Of a stretch of 64,000 nt of DNA, positions 43,790 to 52,311 are shown piece by piece. The notes under the pieces are model-generated. The model made no database searches. It worked only from the letters and a program-made list of their open reading frames with translations, and had not been told where the DNA came from. Every line of letters starts with the position of its first letter. Within the stretch, counting starts at the first letter, position 1. Position numbers and translations under genes: made by a program. This DNA comes from Promicromonospora umidemergens (GTDB taxonomy: Bacteria > Actinomycetota > Actinomycetes > Actinomycetales > Cellulomonadaceae). The stretch lies in contig NZ_JAMTCT010000002.1 of assembly GCF_024171995.1 (NCBI RefSeq), positions 467,357-531,356 on the forward strand, given 5' to 3'.

Positions 43790-44661
43790 GCGCCCGGGGA
43801 GGCCACGGGTCGCCTACCGAGCATGTCGGCCTTGTTCAGCCACTCGTTGCCCGCGATCACCTTCGAGAAGCTGACCTTCTCCGAGGCCAGCATGAGCCCG
43901 ACCACGCCAGCGAGCGCCGTCCAGCGCACCGCGCGGGACGTGCCGAACGCGATCTGGCTGCCGACCAGGGCGCCGAGCGCGTTGGCGCCGCCGTCGCCGA
44001 GCATGTCCTGCTCCCCCAGGTCGCCGGGTGCGGCAGCGGCAGCGGCGCCCAGCACCGCACCGGTGGCGGCGCCCGCGCCGGTGGCGGCGCCCGCGCCGCC
44101 CAGCATGAACGGGAGGCTTGCCGCCGTGCCTGCCTTGAGCGCCCGGCCGGGACGCAGGTCGAAGAGGTTGATCAGGTTCGCGGTGCCCCCGATGAGAGCG
44201 CCGTTGAGCCCGACGTCGACCAGGTGACCGAACGCGCTGCCCGTGCGAGGCGTACCCACCGCAGCGGCGACGAGCGCAGAGCCGGAGATGCCGAGCACCT
44301 TGAGCCCGCCGGTGGTCAGCCGCCCCTCCACGAGGGCGCCGAGGTGGCCTCGCAGGCCCTTGGTGCGCACTGACGTGTCCTCGGCGAGGTCGTCGACCAG
44401 GCCGAAGGCGCCTGCCGCGGCCGTCGCGAACGCCGACGCCCCCGGTGCCCGGCCGCCGCTGACTGCCGCGCCGGCCACGAGCCCCGCGGTGACCGCCGGA
44501 CCCTCCAGCAGGCTGATCGGCTCGCCGCGATGGTTGGTCCGCGTCCACAGGGAGGCGCCGCCGAGGCCGCCCTCGGCGACCTTCTCGCCCAGCTTGCGGC
44601 GCGCGAACGCCGTCGCGACGCCTGCGACGATGCCAGCGGCGATGAACCTGCCTGCACCCAT
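43786..44661 (-). CDS. MraY-like phosphoglycosyltransferase family membrane protein
   Basis: A 291-residue membrane protein with weak resemblance to the MraY/WecA polyprenyl-phosphate sugar-1-phosphate transferase family. The expected motifs are recognisable: Asp-Asp at residues 90-91 ('FGLVDDLAED'), the N-x2-N-x2-D box at 162-168 ('NLINLFDLRPGRALK') and Asp223 in 'MLGDGGANALGALVG'. It is shorter than MraY (~360) and has lost or shortened some helices. Its coupling to a MurJ-like flippase supports an envelope precursor role. Whether it is catalytic is unclear. Confidence 0.65.
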   Translation of the reverse strand: MGAGRFIAAGIVAGVATAFARRKLGEKVAEGGLGGASLWTRTNHRGEPISLLEGPAVTAGLVAGAAVSGGRAPGASAFATAAAGAFGLVDDLAEDTSVRTKGLRGHLGALVEGRLTTGGLKVLGISGSALVAAAVGTPRTGSAFGHLVDVGLNGALIGGTANLINLFDLRPGRALKAGTAASLPFMLGGAGAATGAGAATGAVLGAAAAAAPGDLGEQDMLGDGGANALGALVGSQIAFGTSRAVRWTALAGVVGLMLASEKVSFSKVIAGNEWLNKADMLGRRPVASPGA

Positions 44662-44746
44662 GAGTACCCCTCGGTCTGTGTCGGTTCTTCGGTCCGTGCT
44701 TCGGGTCGGACTCTCAGCTTCTGCTCCGGCTCAGCCTCTACTCATA

Positions 44747-44827
44747 TCGACTGAGCCTGCGGTTCCGCTTCGGGCGAGTACCTCGTTCCTCGGTCCTCAC
44801 CCTGCGCTGCACCTCCGGCTCAGTCGA
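44747..44827. repeat. 73-bp palindromic dispersed element, copy 2
   Basis: The core at 44751-44823 (CTGAGCC ... GGCTCAG) is flanked on both sides by TCGA. It matches copy 1 at 68 of 73 positions. The TGA of the mctB-like gene lies in the right end, exactly as sufT's stop does in copy 1. An extra GGCTCAG at 44728-44734 can form an alternative stem with CTGAGCC. Confidence 0.8.
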
Positions 44828-45776
44828 CCGACGGCGGAAGGACCGCCGTCGCGTCGTCCTCCAGGCCGTACTGCCCGACGACGCCGCCCAGGCGCGCCGC
44901 GACGGCCAGCGGCACGTTGATGCGGCCCACGAGCCGGTCGATGCCGCTCACCGTGCTCACCTCTGGGGCGATCTCCTCGTCGTCCCGCACCGCCTGCACG
45001 ACGTCGCCCCGTTCCGTGGTCGGTCCGGCGAGGACCGCGGCGCCGGAGACCTGCTGCACCGCCTGTACGACGGAGAGCCACACGTCCTCCGCACCCGGTT
45101 CCGCCTCCTCGGTGGCGCCGTCGGCGGTCTCCTGCGGCTGGCCGGCGGGGCCGACCAGCAGCACCACCGCTTCAGCTGCCTGGCTCTGCTCGTCGCCCGG
45201 CTCCACGAGGCCGAACCGCTCCAGCTGCAGCTCGAGGTCGGTGGCCTGCGAGCTGCGGTCCGTGCCACCGTCGCTGCCGGTGAGCGAGAGGGCGAGCGCC
45301 GCGCCGAGCACGGCGCTCGGGTCCTCCTGCTCCGGCGCCGCCTCGCCGAGGTTGGCGCGCAGCCCCTGGGCGAGGGTCTCGCGGGACGACTCCTCGGCGG
45401 CGTCCGTCCACGCCTCGGTGAGCACCGACTTGGACACCACGGTGGCGCCGGCCGTGTCGATCTGGTTCAGGACGCCGTCGTGCACGTCCTGGGAGACCTC
45501 GCCGAGCTGCACGACCGCCACGCGCGTGCCCTCGAGCGATCCGGTGACGAGCTGCGTGCCCGCCGCCTCGATGAAGCGCTCGTCGCCGTCGAGGGCGGTC
45601 TGCGTGGCGTCCAGCTCGGTGCGCAGGTCGGTACGCTCGGCGCGCAGCGCGTCCACCTGTTCCGTCAGGGTCTCCCCGATCGCGCCCTGCAGCGGTCCGG
45701 CACCGAGGATGATGCCGACGGCGAGGGCGAGGAAGACGGAGATGAGCGAGACGAGGTGGTATCGGAAGTCGATCAC
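44820..45776 (-). CDS. MctB/SteB-like envelope protein
   Basis: A 318-residue protein of the MctB family (Rv1698 type). It has one N-terminal membrane helix ('LVSLISVFLALAVGIILGAG'), then a coiled-coil stretch ('LTEQVDALRAERTDLRTELD') and a Ser/Glu-rich periplasmic alpha/beta domain. In M. tuberculosis MctB affects copper levels; in corynebacteria the relative SteB works with SteA in cell separation. The adjacency to steA here favours the latter. GTG start. The stop codon falls in the 73-bp palindromic element. Confidence 0.85.
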   Translation of the reverse strand: MIDFRYHLVSLISVFLALAVGIILGAGPLQGAIGETLTEQVDALRAERTDLRTELDATQTALDGDERFIEAAGTQLVTGSLEGTRVAVVQLGEVSQDVHDGVLNQIDTAGATVVSKSVLTEAWTDAAEESSRETLAQGLRANLGEAAPEQEDPSAVLGAALALSLTGSDGGTDRSSQATDLELQLERFGLVEPGDEQSQAAEAVVLLVGPAGQPQETADGATEEAEPGAEDVWLSVVQAVQQVSGAAVLAGPTTERGDVVQAVRDDEEIAPEVSTVSGIDRLVGRINVPLAVAARLGGVVGQYGLEDDATAVLPPSVD

Positions 45777-45868
45777 GGTACGGAAGAGTCCTTAGGCATG
45801 TTCCGGGCAGCGGGTGCCCGGCATCAGGTCGGGGCGGCAGGAGGGTCGGAGCGTGTGCTCCGGGCCGG

Positions 45869-47092
45869 TCAGCCGCCGAACAGGTGGCTGATCCAGGACA
45901 CTACGTCGTCGAAGCGTGCCCCGATCAGTCCGAAGAAGGTCTGGCCCGCCGAGGTCGAGGCCAGCGCCGCGAGCACCGCCGCGACGCCCGCCCCGGACAG
46001 CAGCGTGAGCTGGGTGTTCGAGATCCGCGTGCGGTAGAGCCTCGAGACGCCCTTGGCGTCCACGAGCTTGCCACCGACACGGAGCCGGGTGAGGAAGGTC
46101 GACGCCATGCCCGCCCGCCCCTTGTCGAGGAACTCGACCAGCGTGGCGTGCGTGCCGACGGCGACGATGAGCTCGGCGCCCTTGTCGTCCGCCAGGAGCA
46201 TCGTGATGTCCTCGCTGGTCCCCGTGGCGGGAAAGACCACTGGGTCCACACCGAGCGCCTTGACGCGCTCCAGACCGGGGGCCTTGCCGTCACGGTAGGC
46301 GTGCACGACGATCTCCGCGCCACAGGCCAGCGTCCGGTCGGACACGGAGTCCATGTCGCCGACGATCATGTCGGGCTGCCAGCCGGCGTCGATGATCGCG
46401 TCCGCACCGCCGTCCACGCCGATCAGGACCGGCCGGTTCTCCCGGATGTAGGACCGCAGCAGTGCCAGGTCCTCGCGGTAGTGGTAGCCGCGCACCACGA
46501 TCAGCACGTGGCGGCCCTCGATGGAGGTGCTGATGTCGGGCACGCCCACGCCGTCGAGCAGGAGGTCCCGCTCGCGCCGCAGGTAGGTCATGGTGTTCTC
46601 GGCAAACCGCTCGATCTCGGCCGACAGGCCTTCGCGTGCGGCTGCCTGGTCCGTGGCCACGGTCTGCGGCGTCTGGTAGGTGCCCGTCGCCACGACGACG
46701 TCGCCGACGAAGACCTCGCCGCCCGCGATCCGGACCTCGGTGCGCTCGTCGATCGCCATGACCGCGGGGCCGAGGTCGTCCACCAGGGCGATGCCGGCGG
46801 CGACCAGGATGTCCGGGCCCGTGTTGGGGTACCTGCCGGAGGTGGACCGGGCGGCGTTCAGCACCGCGACGGGACCGGCGGACACGAGGGCGTCCGCCGC
46901 GACGCGGTCGATGTCGACGTGGTCGATCACGGCGATATCACCCGGGTTGAGCCGGGACGTCAGCTCCTTGGTCCGCGCTCCGATCCGGGCAGGTCCGTGC
47001 ACAGTGGCCTGCGGATGGGCCGTTCCGTGGTCGGTGGCGCTCTTCGCTGCGCTCTTGTCAGCGCGCTTCTCGGGTCGGGAGATCAGCTTCAT
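45869..47092 (-). CDS. steA: SteA-like putative cytokinetic ring protein
   Basis: A 407-residue protein matching SteA (Rv1697 type). Residues ~45-330 contain a thiamin-pyrophosphokinase-like fold, with 'RPVLIGVDGGADAIIDAGWQ', 'PDMIVGDMDSVSDRTLACGA' and 'FPATGTSEDITMLLADDKGA'. A C-terminal membrane helix follows ('LTLLSGAGVAAVLAALASTS'). In corynebacteria SteA and SteB localise to the septum and promote daughter-cell separation. Thiamin pyrophosphokinase activity is not expected. It lies 5 bp downstream of recN, with the mctB-like gene 92 bp beyond. Confidence 0.88.
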   Translation of the reverse strand: MKLISRPEKRADKSAAKSATDHGTAHPQATVHGPARIGARTKELTSRLNPGDIAVIDHVDIDRVAADALVSAGPVAVLNAARSTSGRYPNTGPDILVAAGIALVDDLGPAVMAIDERTEVRIAGGEVFVGDVVVATGTYQTPQTVATDQAAAREGLSAEIERFAENTMTYLRRERDLLLDGVGVPDISTSIEGRHVLIVVRGYHYREDLALLRSYIRENRPVLIGVDGGADAIIDAGWQPDMIVGDMDSVSDRTLACGAEIVVHAYRDGKAPGLERVKALGVDPVVFPATGTSEDITMLLADDKGAELIVAVGTHATLVEFLDKGRAGMASTFLTRLRVGGKLVDAKGVSRLYRTRISNTQLTLLSGAGVAAVLAALASTSAGQTFFGLIGARFDDVVSWISHLFGG

Positions 47093-47097
47093 CCGCT

Positions 47098-48852
47098 CTA
47101 TCGTCCCACGACCGAGGACTCCAGGAGCTCGAGCGCGTGGGTCCGCGCCGTCTCGGAGTCGTCCTGGCCGGACAGCATGCGCGCCAGCTCACGGACGCGG
47201 GCGTCCGCGGTGACTTCACGCACGCCCGTGACGGTGATCATCCCGTCGTCGGAACCGGACGATCCGGCGTCGCCGTCGGAGCTCTTGGTGACCACGAGGT
47301 GCGCGTCCGCGAACGCCGCTACCTGCGCCAGGTGGGTCACGACGACCACCTGGGTGCTACGGCCCAGCTGCGCCAGCCGGCGGCCGACCTCGACGGCGGC
47401 CCGGCCACCCACGCCTGCGTCGACCTCGTCGAACACGAAGGTGCTGCGCGGGGTGTCGGCGGTGCGCTCGGCCGCTGCGCCGCCCGAGGTGGCCAGGGCG
47501 ACCTCGAGCGCCAGCATCACGCGTGAGAGCTCACCGCCGGACGCGCCCTTGCCGAGCGGCCGCTCCGGCGCACCGGGGTGCGGCACGAGCAGGAACGTGA
47601 TCTGGTCCGCACCGAACGGGCCGGGCTGCTCGAGCGGCTCCGCCGAGACCACGAGGTGGGCGCCGCCCATCGCGAGGCCGTGCAGCTCGTTCGTCACGGC
47701 CTCGGCGAGCTGCGACGCGCCGCGGGTGCGCTCCGCCGTGAGGATCTCGGCCAGCCTGGCCAGCTCGCCGTCCAGCTCGGTCACCCGGTCGCGCATCGAG
47801 GCGAGGCGGTCGCCGCCGTCGTCCAGGTCGAGCAGGCGCAGGCCTGCGTCGCTGGCCCACTGCAGGACGTCGTCGATGGTCTCGCCGTAGGAGCGCGTCA
47901 GGGCGTTCAGCTCGGCCATGCGGTTGTGCGCCGTCTCCAGCCCGGCCGGGTCCGCCTGCAGGTCGTCCACGTACGCGGCGACGTCGGTGGCGACGTCCGC
48001 CAGCAGGTAGCCCACCTCTGCGAACCGTGTGGCGAGCGCGCCGAGCGCGGCGTCAGAGTGGGCGGCGGAGTCCAGGGCGCGCCGCGCCCGCTCTACGAGC
48101 GCTATCGCGTTCTCGCGCGCGCCGTCCGCGTCTTCTCCCGCGACCGCCTCGTGCGCCTCGGTGGCAGCGGTGCGGAGCCCTTCCGCGTTGGACAGGCGCT
48201 CGATCAGGGCCTGCAGCTCGGCGTCCTCACCCGTCACCGGGTCCACCCGCTCGATCTCCTCCAGGCCGATCCGCAGCAGCTCGACCTCGCGCGCCCGCTC
48301 GGCGCCGCGCGCCTCCAGGTCCGCGATCTCGGTCAGGAGACCGCCGCGCTCCGTCCATGCGGTGCGGTAGGCGGACAGCACCCGCTGGTGGGCCGGGCCC
48401 ACGAACGTGTCCAGGGCGTCGCGCTGCTTGGCCGACGTGCGCAGCCGGAGCTGGTCGGACTGGCCGTGCACGGTGAACAGGTCCTCGGCGATCTCCGCGA
48501 GCACACCCTGCGGCACCGCGCGGCCGCCCAGGTGGGCGCGTGACCGGCCGTCGGCGATGGTGCGCAGGATCACGACGGTGCCGTCGTCCTCCACCTCGCC
48601 GCCCGCCTCATCGACGCGGCCAAGGACGGCATCCCGCCCCGAGACGCGTACCCGGCCCTCGACCGCCGCCGACGACGCACCCGGGCGCACCGACTGCGGG
48701 TCCGCCTTGGCGCCCATGAGCAGGTTGAGCCCCGTGAGCACCATCGTCTTGCCGGCACCGGTCTCACCCGTGATGACGGTCAGGCCGTCGGACAGGGGTA
48801 CCCGGGCCGAGCGGATGACGCCCAGGTTCTCGATCGCGATCTCCTCGAGCAC
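47098..48852 (-). CDS. recN: DNA repair protein RecN
   Basis: A 584-residue SMC-like ATPase for double-strand-break repair. Head elements: Walker A 'TGETGAGKTMVLTGLNLLMG', signature 'GASGGELSRVMLALEVAL', Walker B 'TFVFDEVDAGVGGRAAVEVG'. The middle ~300 residues form coiled coils that are relatively short, as in other RecN proteins. The GTG has AAGGAG 7 nt upstream. It is tightly packed between the NAD kinase gene (8 bp) and steA (5 bp), as in mycobacteria. Confidence 0.96.
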   Translation of the reverse strand: MLEEIAIENLGVIRSARVPLSDGLTVITGETGAGKTMVLTGLNLLMGAKADPQSVRPGASSAAVEGRVRVSGRDAVLGRVDEAGGEVEDDGTVVILRTIADGRSRAHLGGRAVPQGVLAEIAEDLFTVHGQSDQLRLRTSAKQRDALDTFVGPAHQRVLSAYRTAWTERGGLLTEIADLEARGAERAREVELLRIGLEEIERVDPVTGEDAELQALIERLSNAEGLRTAATEAHEAVAGEDADGARENAIALVERARRALDSAAHSDAALGALATRFAEVGYLLADVATDVAAYVDDLQADPAGLETAHNRMAELNALTRSYGETIDDVLQWASDAGLRLLDLDDGGDRLASMRDRVTELDGELARLAEILTAERTRGASQLAEAVTNELHGLAMGGAHLVVSAEPLEQPGPFGADQITFLLVPHPGAPERPLGKGASGGELSRVMLALEVALATSGGAAAERTADTPRSTFVFDEVDAGVGGRAAVEVGRRLAQLGRSTQVVVVTHLAQVAAFADAHLVVTKSSDGDAGSSGSDDGMITVTGVREVTADARVRELARMLSGQDDSETARTHALELLESSVVGR

Positions 48853-48860
48853 CTGACTCC

Positions 48861-49808
48861 TTAATTCTCTGGTGTGGTGTCGGCTGGGTCAGAAGGTACA
48901 TCCTGGACCTCCACGTGCCCTGACCCGACACGGTCCCGCCAGCCCGACACGGGCAGATTGAACTTCGACACGAGCCGGTCCGCGAACGGCGCGTTCGACA
49001 GTCGTGCGAGCCGCACCGTACCCCCCTGACGCACGACGACGCGAGAGCCACGGGGCAGCCGGATCTCCCGGCGGCCGTCGCAGGTCAGCACCCCCTCGAC
49101 CGTCGACTGCGGCAGCACGTCGACCGTATACCTCGACCGCGGACCGATCACGAGCGGCCGCGCGAACAGGGCGTGCGCCGACAGCGGGACCATGAGCACG
49201 GCGTCGACGTCGGGCCAGATCACCGGGCCGCCGCCCGAGAAGGCGTGCGCCGTGGAGCCCGTCGCCGTGGCCATCACCACACCGTCGCAGCCGAACGACA
49301 GCAGCGGGCGGCCGTCCACCCCGATCGCCACCTCGAGCATGCGGTCGCGCGTGGCCTTCTCCACGGTCGCCTCGTTCAGCGCCCAGCCGACCACCGGCTC
49401 CGCCGTGCCGGGCAGGTGCACCGTGACCTCGACCGTCGCGCGCTCCTCGACCTCGTAGTCCCGGGCCGCGAGCCGCTGCACCGCGGCGCGCAGGTCCTCC
49501 CGCTCCGACTCCGCGAGGAAGCCCACGTGCCCAAGGTTCACGCCGAGCAGGGGGACGTCGGTGCCACGGGTGAGCTCCGCGGCGCGCAGGATCGTGCCGT
49601 CACCGCCGAGCACCATCACCGCCTCGGCGTTGTGCACGCCCTCCGCGACGCGCTTGGCCGCCATGTGGTCGCCGAACTCCTCGGCCAGCGCGTCGTCGTG
49701 CAGCGTGTACTCGAAGCCCGCCGACTTCAGCTCGCGCAGGGCCTCGGCCAGCGCCGCGACCGCCTTGGGGCGGCCACCGTGGGTCACGATCAGGACGCGC
49801 CTGGTCAC
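48861..49808 (-). CDS. nadK: NAD kinase
   Basis: A 315-residue NAD kinase that makes NADP+ from NAD+ and ATP or polyphosphate. It carries the catalytic 'VMVLGGDGTILRAAEL' GGDG motif, the 'GWALNEATVEKA' NE motif and 'DGVVMATATGSTAHAFSGGG'. The C-terminal ~25 residues are an acidic tail not usually present. The GTG start overlaps the tlyA stop (GTGA). Confidence 0.95.
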   Translation of the reverse strand: MTRRVLIVTHGGRPKAVAALAEALRELKSAGFEYTLHDDALAEEFGDHMAAKRVAEGVHNAEAVMVLGGDGTILRAAELTRGTDVPLLGVNLGHVGFLAESEREDLRAAVQRLAARDYEVEERATVEVTVHLPGTAEPVVGWALNEATVEKATRDRMLEVAIGVDGRPLLSFGCDGVVMATATGSTAHAFSGGGPVIWPDVDAVLMVPLSAHALFARPLVIGPRSRYTVDVLPQSTVEGVLTCDGRREIRLPRGSRVVVRQGGTVRLARLSNAPFADRLVSKFNLPVSGWRDRVGSGHVEVQDVPSDPADTTPEN

Positions 49809-50800
49809 AGCTCGCGCTCCTTCTGCTCGTCGGTCTGCTGAGTCCTCCGTGCGGCGCCCACAGGCCCCCGCACGACGACGGCCGGTGGCTCAGGCGGGTG
49901 GCCCGGCCGCTCGGGCTCGCCCTGCGCCGGGAGCCAGGCCACCGCGGTCTCGACGGCGTCGGCCAGCTCGTGCTCGCGGGGTCCCGCGCCGGGCTCCCCG
50001 GCGAGCTGTCCCGTGCTCCCCTCGACGGGCCCCGGGCCGGCCTCGCGCACGAGCCACAGGAAGAACTCCCGGTTCCCGCTCGGCCCGGGCAGCGGGCTCG
50101 GCACGACCGCACACACCCGCAGGCCCGCGTGCTCCGCTGCGTGCGCCACCGTGCGCACCACCTCGGCGTGCAGCGCCGAGTCGCGCACCACGCCACCGCT
50201 GCCCAGCCGCTCGCGCCCGACCTCGAACTGCGGCTTGATCATCAGCAACGCGTGCGTCCCCGGGCGCAGCACGCCCGCCACAGCAGGCAGCACCATGGTC
50301 AGGGAGATGAACGAGAGGTCGGCGACCACGAGGTCCGGCGGTCGTGCGAGATCGGCCGGCGTCAGGTCGCGGACGTTGAAGCCCTCGACGACCGTCACCC
50401 GATCGTCGGCACGCAGCGCCGGAAAGAGCTGGTCGTGACCCACGTCGATGGCGACCACGTGAGCGGCGCCCCTGCGCAGCAGCACGTCGGTGAAGCCGCC
50501 GGTGGACGCGCCCAGGTCGGCGCAGAACGCACCCTCGACCTGTGGCCCGCCCGGCACCCGGGCCAGAGCGTCCAGCGCACCGGTCAGCTTCAGCGCGGCG
50601 CGCGACGCGAACTCGTGCGCCGGGTCGTGCCCTGGCAGCAGCGACACGTCCGTTCCGTCAGCCACCGCCGACGACGGCTTGACCACCACCCGGCCCGCGA
50701 CCAGCACCCGGCCGGACCCGACAAGCTCCGCGGCGTGCCGCCGGGAGCGGGCCAGCCCACGGCGGACCAGCTCCGCGTCCACCCGCGTGCTCCCTGTCAT
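49805..50800 (-). CDS. tlyA: TlyA-type rRNA 2'-O-methyltransferase / hemolysin A family
   Basis: A 331-residue protein with an N-terminal S4 RNA-binding domain ('RVDAELVRRGLARSRRHAAE') and an FtsJ-like SAM methyltransferase domain ('FCADLGASTGGFTDVLLRRG', 'DLVVADLSFISLTMVLPAVA'). In mycobacteria TlyA methylates 16S C1409 and 23S C1920, which makes ribosomes sensitive to capreomycin. The C-terminal ~60 residues are a Pro/Glu-rich extension. Three starts are possible (GTG 50809, GTG 50806, ATG 50800); I use the ATG because no ribosome site distinguishes them. Confidence 0.92.
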   Translation of the reverse strand: MTGSTRVDAELVRRGLARSRRHAAELVGSGRVLVAGRVVVKPSSAVADGTDVSLLPGHDPAHEFASRAALKLTGALDALARVPGGPQVEGAFCADLGASTGGFTDVLLRRGAAHVVAIDVGHDQLFPALRADDRVTVVEGFNVRDLTPADLARPPDLVVADLSFISLTMVLPAVAGVLRPGTHALLMIKPQFEVGRERLGSGGVVRDSALHAEVVRTVAHAAEHAGLRVCAVVPSPLPGPSGNREFFLWLVREAGPGPVEGSTGQLAGEPGAGPREHELADAVETAVAWLPAQGEPERPGHPPEPPAVVVRGPVGAARRTQQTDEQKEREL

Positions 50801-50811
50801 GGTCACCACTG

Positions 50812-50988
50812 TCAGGCGTCACCGGCGAGGTGGGCCCGGAGGGCGTCGTGCACGGCCTCGAACCGGGCCACGTGATCGGCCGGGGGCAGGTCGTCGAGCC
50901 CGTCGAGCGCGTCGAGGGCGCTCCGGACACCCGCGTCGGGATCAGCCGGGCCGCTCAGGGTTTCCTCGGTCTCGTAGAACTCGTCCAT
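50812..50988 (-). CDS. 58-residue acidic protein upstream of tlyA
   Basis: A short acidic protein beginning MDEFYETEETLSGPADP, then an amphipathic helix ('LPPADHVARFEAVHDALRAH') ending in LAGDA. Its stop is 11 bp before the tlyA ATG. Small ORFs of this kind sit immediately before tlyA in many actinobacteria, which supports it being real. GGAG lies about 13 nt upstream of the ATG. No function is known. Confidence 0.65.
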   Translation of the reverse strand: MDEFYETEETLSGPADPDAGVRSALDALDGLDDLPPADHVARFEAVHDALRAHLAGDA

Positions 50989-51060
50989 CGTGCGTCAACG
51001 CTCCACTGTGCTCGTCCGTGCCCGTCGGGCTGCCGCCCGTTGCCCTGAGCCGTCTGCCGT

Positions 51061-51102
51061 CTGCCTGCTGCCTGCTGCCTGCTGCCTGCTGCCTGCTGCC
51101 TG
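51061..51102. repeat. Six tandem heptamers
   Basis: CTGCCTG is repeated six times without error. The 7-bp period would disrupt a reading frame, in keeping with a non-coding location. Slippage could change copy number between strains. Confidence 0.9.
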
Positions 51103-51181
51103 ACACGGTACCCGCCGCCACCCCCGGAACCTGGGATAAGCGGCGCGAACTCCACCGAAAATGACCAGCTTCCCTGCCGAG

Positions 51182-51292
51182 TGCAGACTTCGTCGCGCCC
51201 GTGATCAGCGACTGCAGAGCTGGTTGCGGACAGCGACCCTGTATCCGCAACCAGCTCTGCACTCGCCGAATCGGAGTGCGACAAAGTCTGCA
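51182..51292. repeat. Nested 111-bp inverted repeat
   Basis: The outer arms (TGCAGACTTcGTCGC, 51182-51196, with 51278-51292) pair at 14 of 15 positions. The inner arms at 51213-51230 and 51244-51261 are a perfect 18-bp palindrome around a 13-nt loop. Both arm sets begin TGCAGA. It lies just 3' of the HAD hydrolase gene and could terminate transcription or act as a mobile palindromic element. Confidence 0.75.
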
Positions 51293-51303
51293 GTCAACCT
51301 GGC

Positions 51304-52311
51304 TCAGACGGACAGGTCGGGTACCGACGTCCGGTCCAGCGGCTCTCCCGCATCGACGGCGGCCCACGTCGCAGCGCACGCCGCACGGACCAGGTCGATC
51401 CCCGCTCCGTCCAGCCGCAGCCCGCCGTCCGACACTTGGGCCGCCGCACCGCCGCACACGTACCAGTCGTCCGCGAGCCCTGGCGCAGGGTGCGGTTCGA
51501 GCAGCGCACGCAGGTCGGCCCCCAGGAACGACGGGCGTTCGCCCGGCTCGGCAAGCACGGCGTCGCGCGCCCCCGAGACACCTGTCAGGACGTGCAACCC
51601 CGGGTACCCGCCGGCGCGCGCGCCGGCGAGGTCCGTGTCGAGCCGGTCCCCGATCACCAGCGGCCGGCTCGCCCCGGCCCGCTCGACCGCGAGCCGGTAC
51701 ATGGTCGGCGACGGCTTGCCGGCGCTGTCGGGCGTGACACCCGTCGCCGACACCACGGCACCCACGAGGGCACCGTTCCCCGGCGCGAACCCGCGCGCCG
51801 TCGGGAGCGACAGGTCCAGGTTGCTCGCCACGTGCCAGGCACCACCGCCCACCGCGTACGCCGCCTCGGCGAGCTGAGTCCAGCCCACCTCGGGCGCGTA
51901 GCCCTGCGCGACGGCGTCCGGCTTGTCGTCCGCCGACTCCACCACGGTGAAGCCCGCGGACCGCACCGCCGTCACCAGCCCCTTTCCGCCCACGACCAGG
52001 ACCTTCGCGCCCGGGTCGAGCCGGGTGGTGAGCAGCGCGGCGCAGGCCTGCGCGGCAGTCATCACCTCGTCCGGATCCGTCGGAATCTCCAGGCCCGTGA
52101 GCTGGCCGGCGACGTCCTCCGGCTCCCGTGACGCGTTGTTCGTCACGAACACCAGGCGCATCCCGCCCGAACGCGCGGCGGTCAGGCTCGCCGACGCGTG
52201 CTCGATCGGCAGGTGCCCCTTGTACGCCACGCCGTCCAGGTCGACGAGCGCGAGGTCGTACACCGCGGCGAGCGGGGCATCGCTCGCCAGCAGGCCGGCA
52301 CTTGCGATCAC
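51304..52311 (-). CDS. HAD-IIA family sugar/nucleotide phosphatase
   Basis: A 335-residue HAD hydrolase of the NagD/phosphoglycolate-phosphatase-like group. Motif I is 'LALVDLDGVAYKGHLPIEHA' (Asp nucleophile, D-x-D), motif II 'LVFVTNNAS', motif III Lys in 'GKPSPTMYRLAVERAG' and motif IV 'PLVIGDRLDTDLAGARAGGY'. A NagD-type cap lies between I and III. An extra ~60 C-terminal residues follow the domain. It matches Rv1692, a glycerol-3-phosphate phosphatase in M. tuberculosis. The GTG overlaps the stop of the TPR gene (GTGA). Confidence 0.9.
   Translation of the reverse strand: MIASAGLLASDAPLAAVYDLALVDLDGVAYKGHLPIEHASASLTAARSGGMRLVFVTNNASREPEDVAGQLTGLEIPTDPDEVMTAAQACAALLTTRLDPGAKVLVVGGKGLVTAVRSAGFTVVESADDKPDAVAQGYAPEVGWTQLAEAAYAVGGGAWHVASNLDLSLPTARGFAPGNGALVGAVVSATGVTPDSAGKPSPTMYRLAVERAGASRPLVIGDRLDTDLAGARAGGYPGLHVLTGVSGARDAVLAEPGERPSFLGADLRALLEPHPAPGLADDWYVCGGAAAQVSDGGLRLDGAGIDLVRAACAATWAAVDAGEPLDRTSVPDLSV

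Larger units (their letters stand above)
50989..51303. other. Repeat-rich intergenic stretch
   Basis: These 315 bp between the HAD gene and the 58-residue ORF hold a heptamer tandem repeat (51061-51102) and a nested giant palindrome (51182-51292). No coding frame is supported. Confidence 0.7.
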
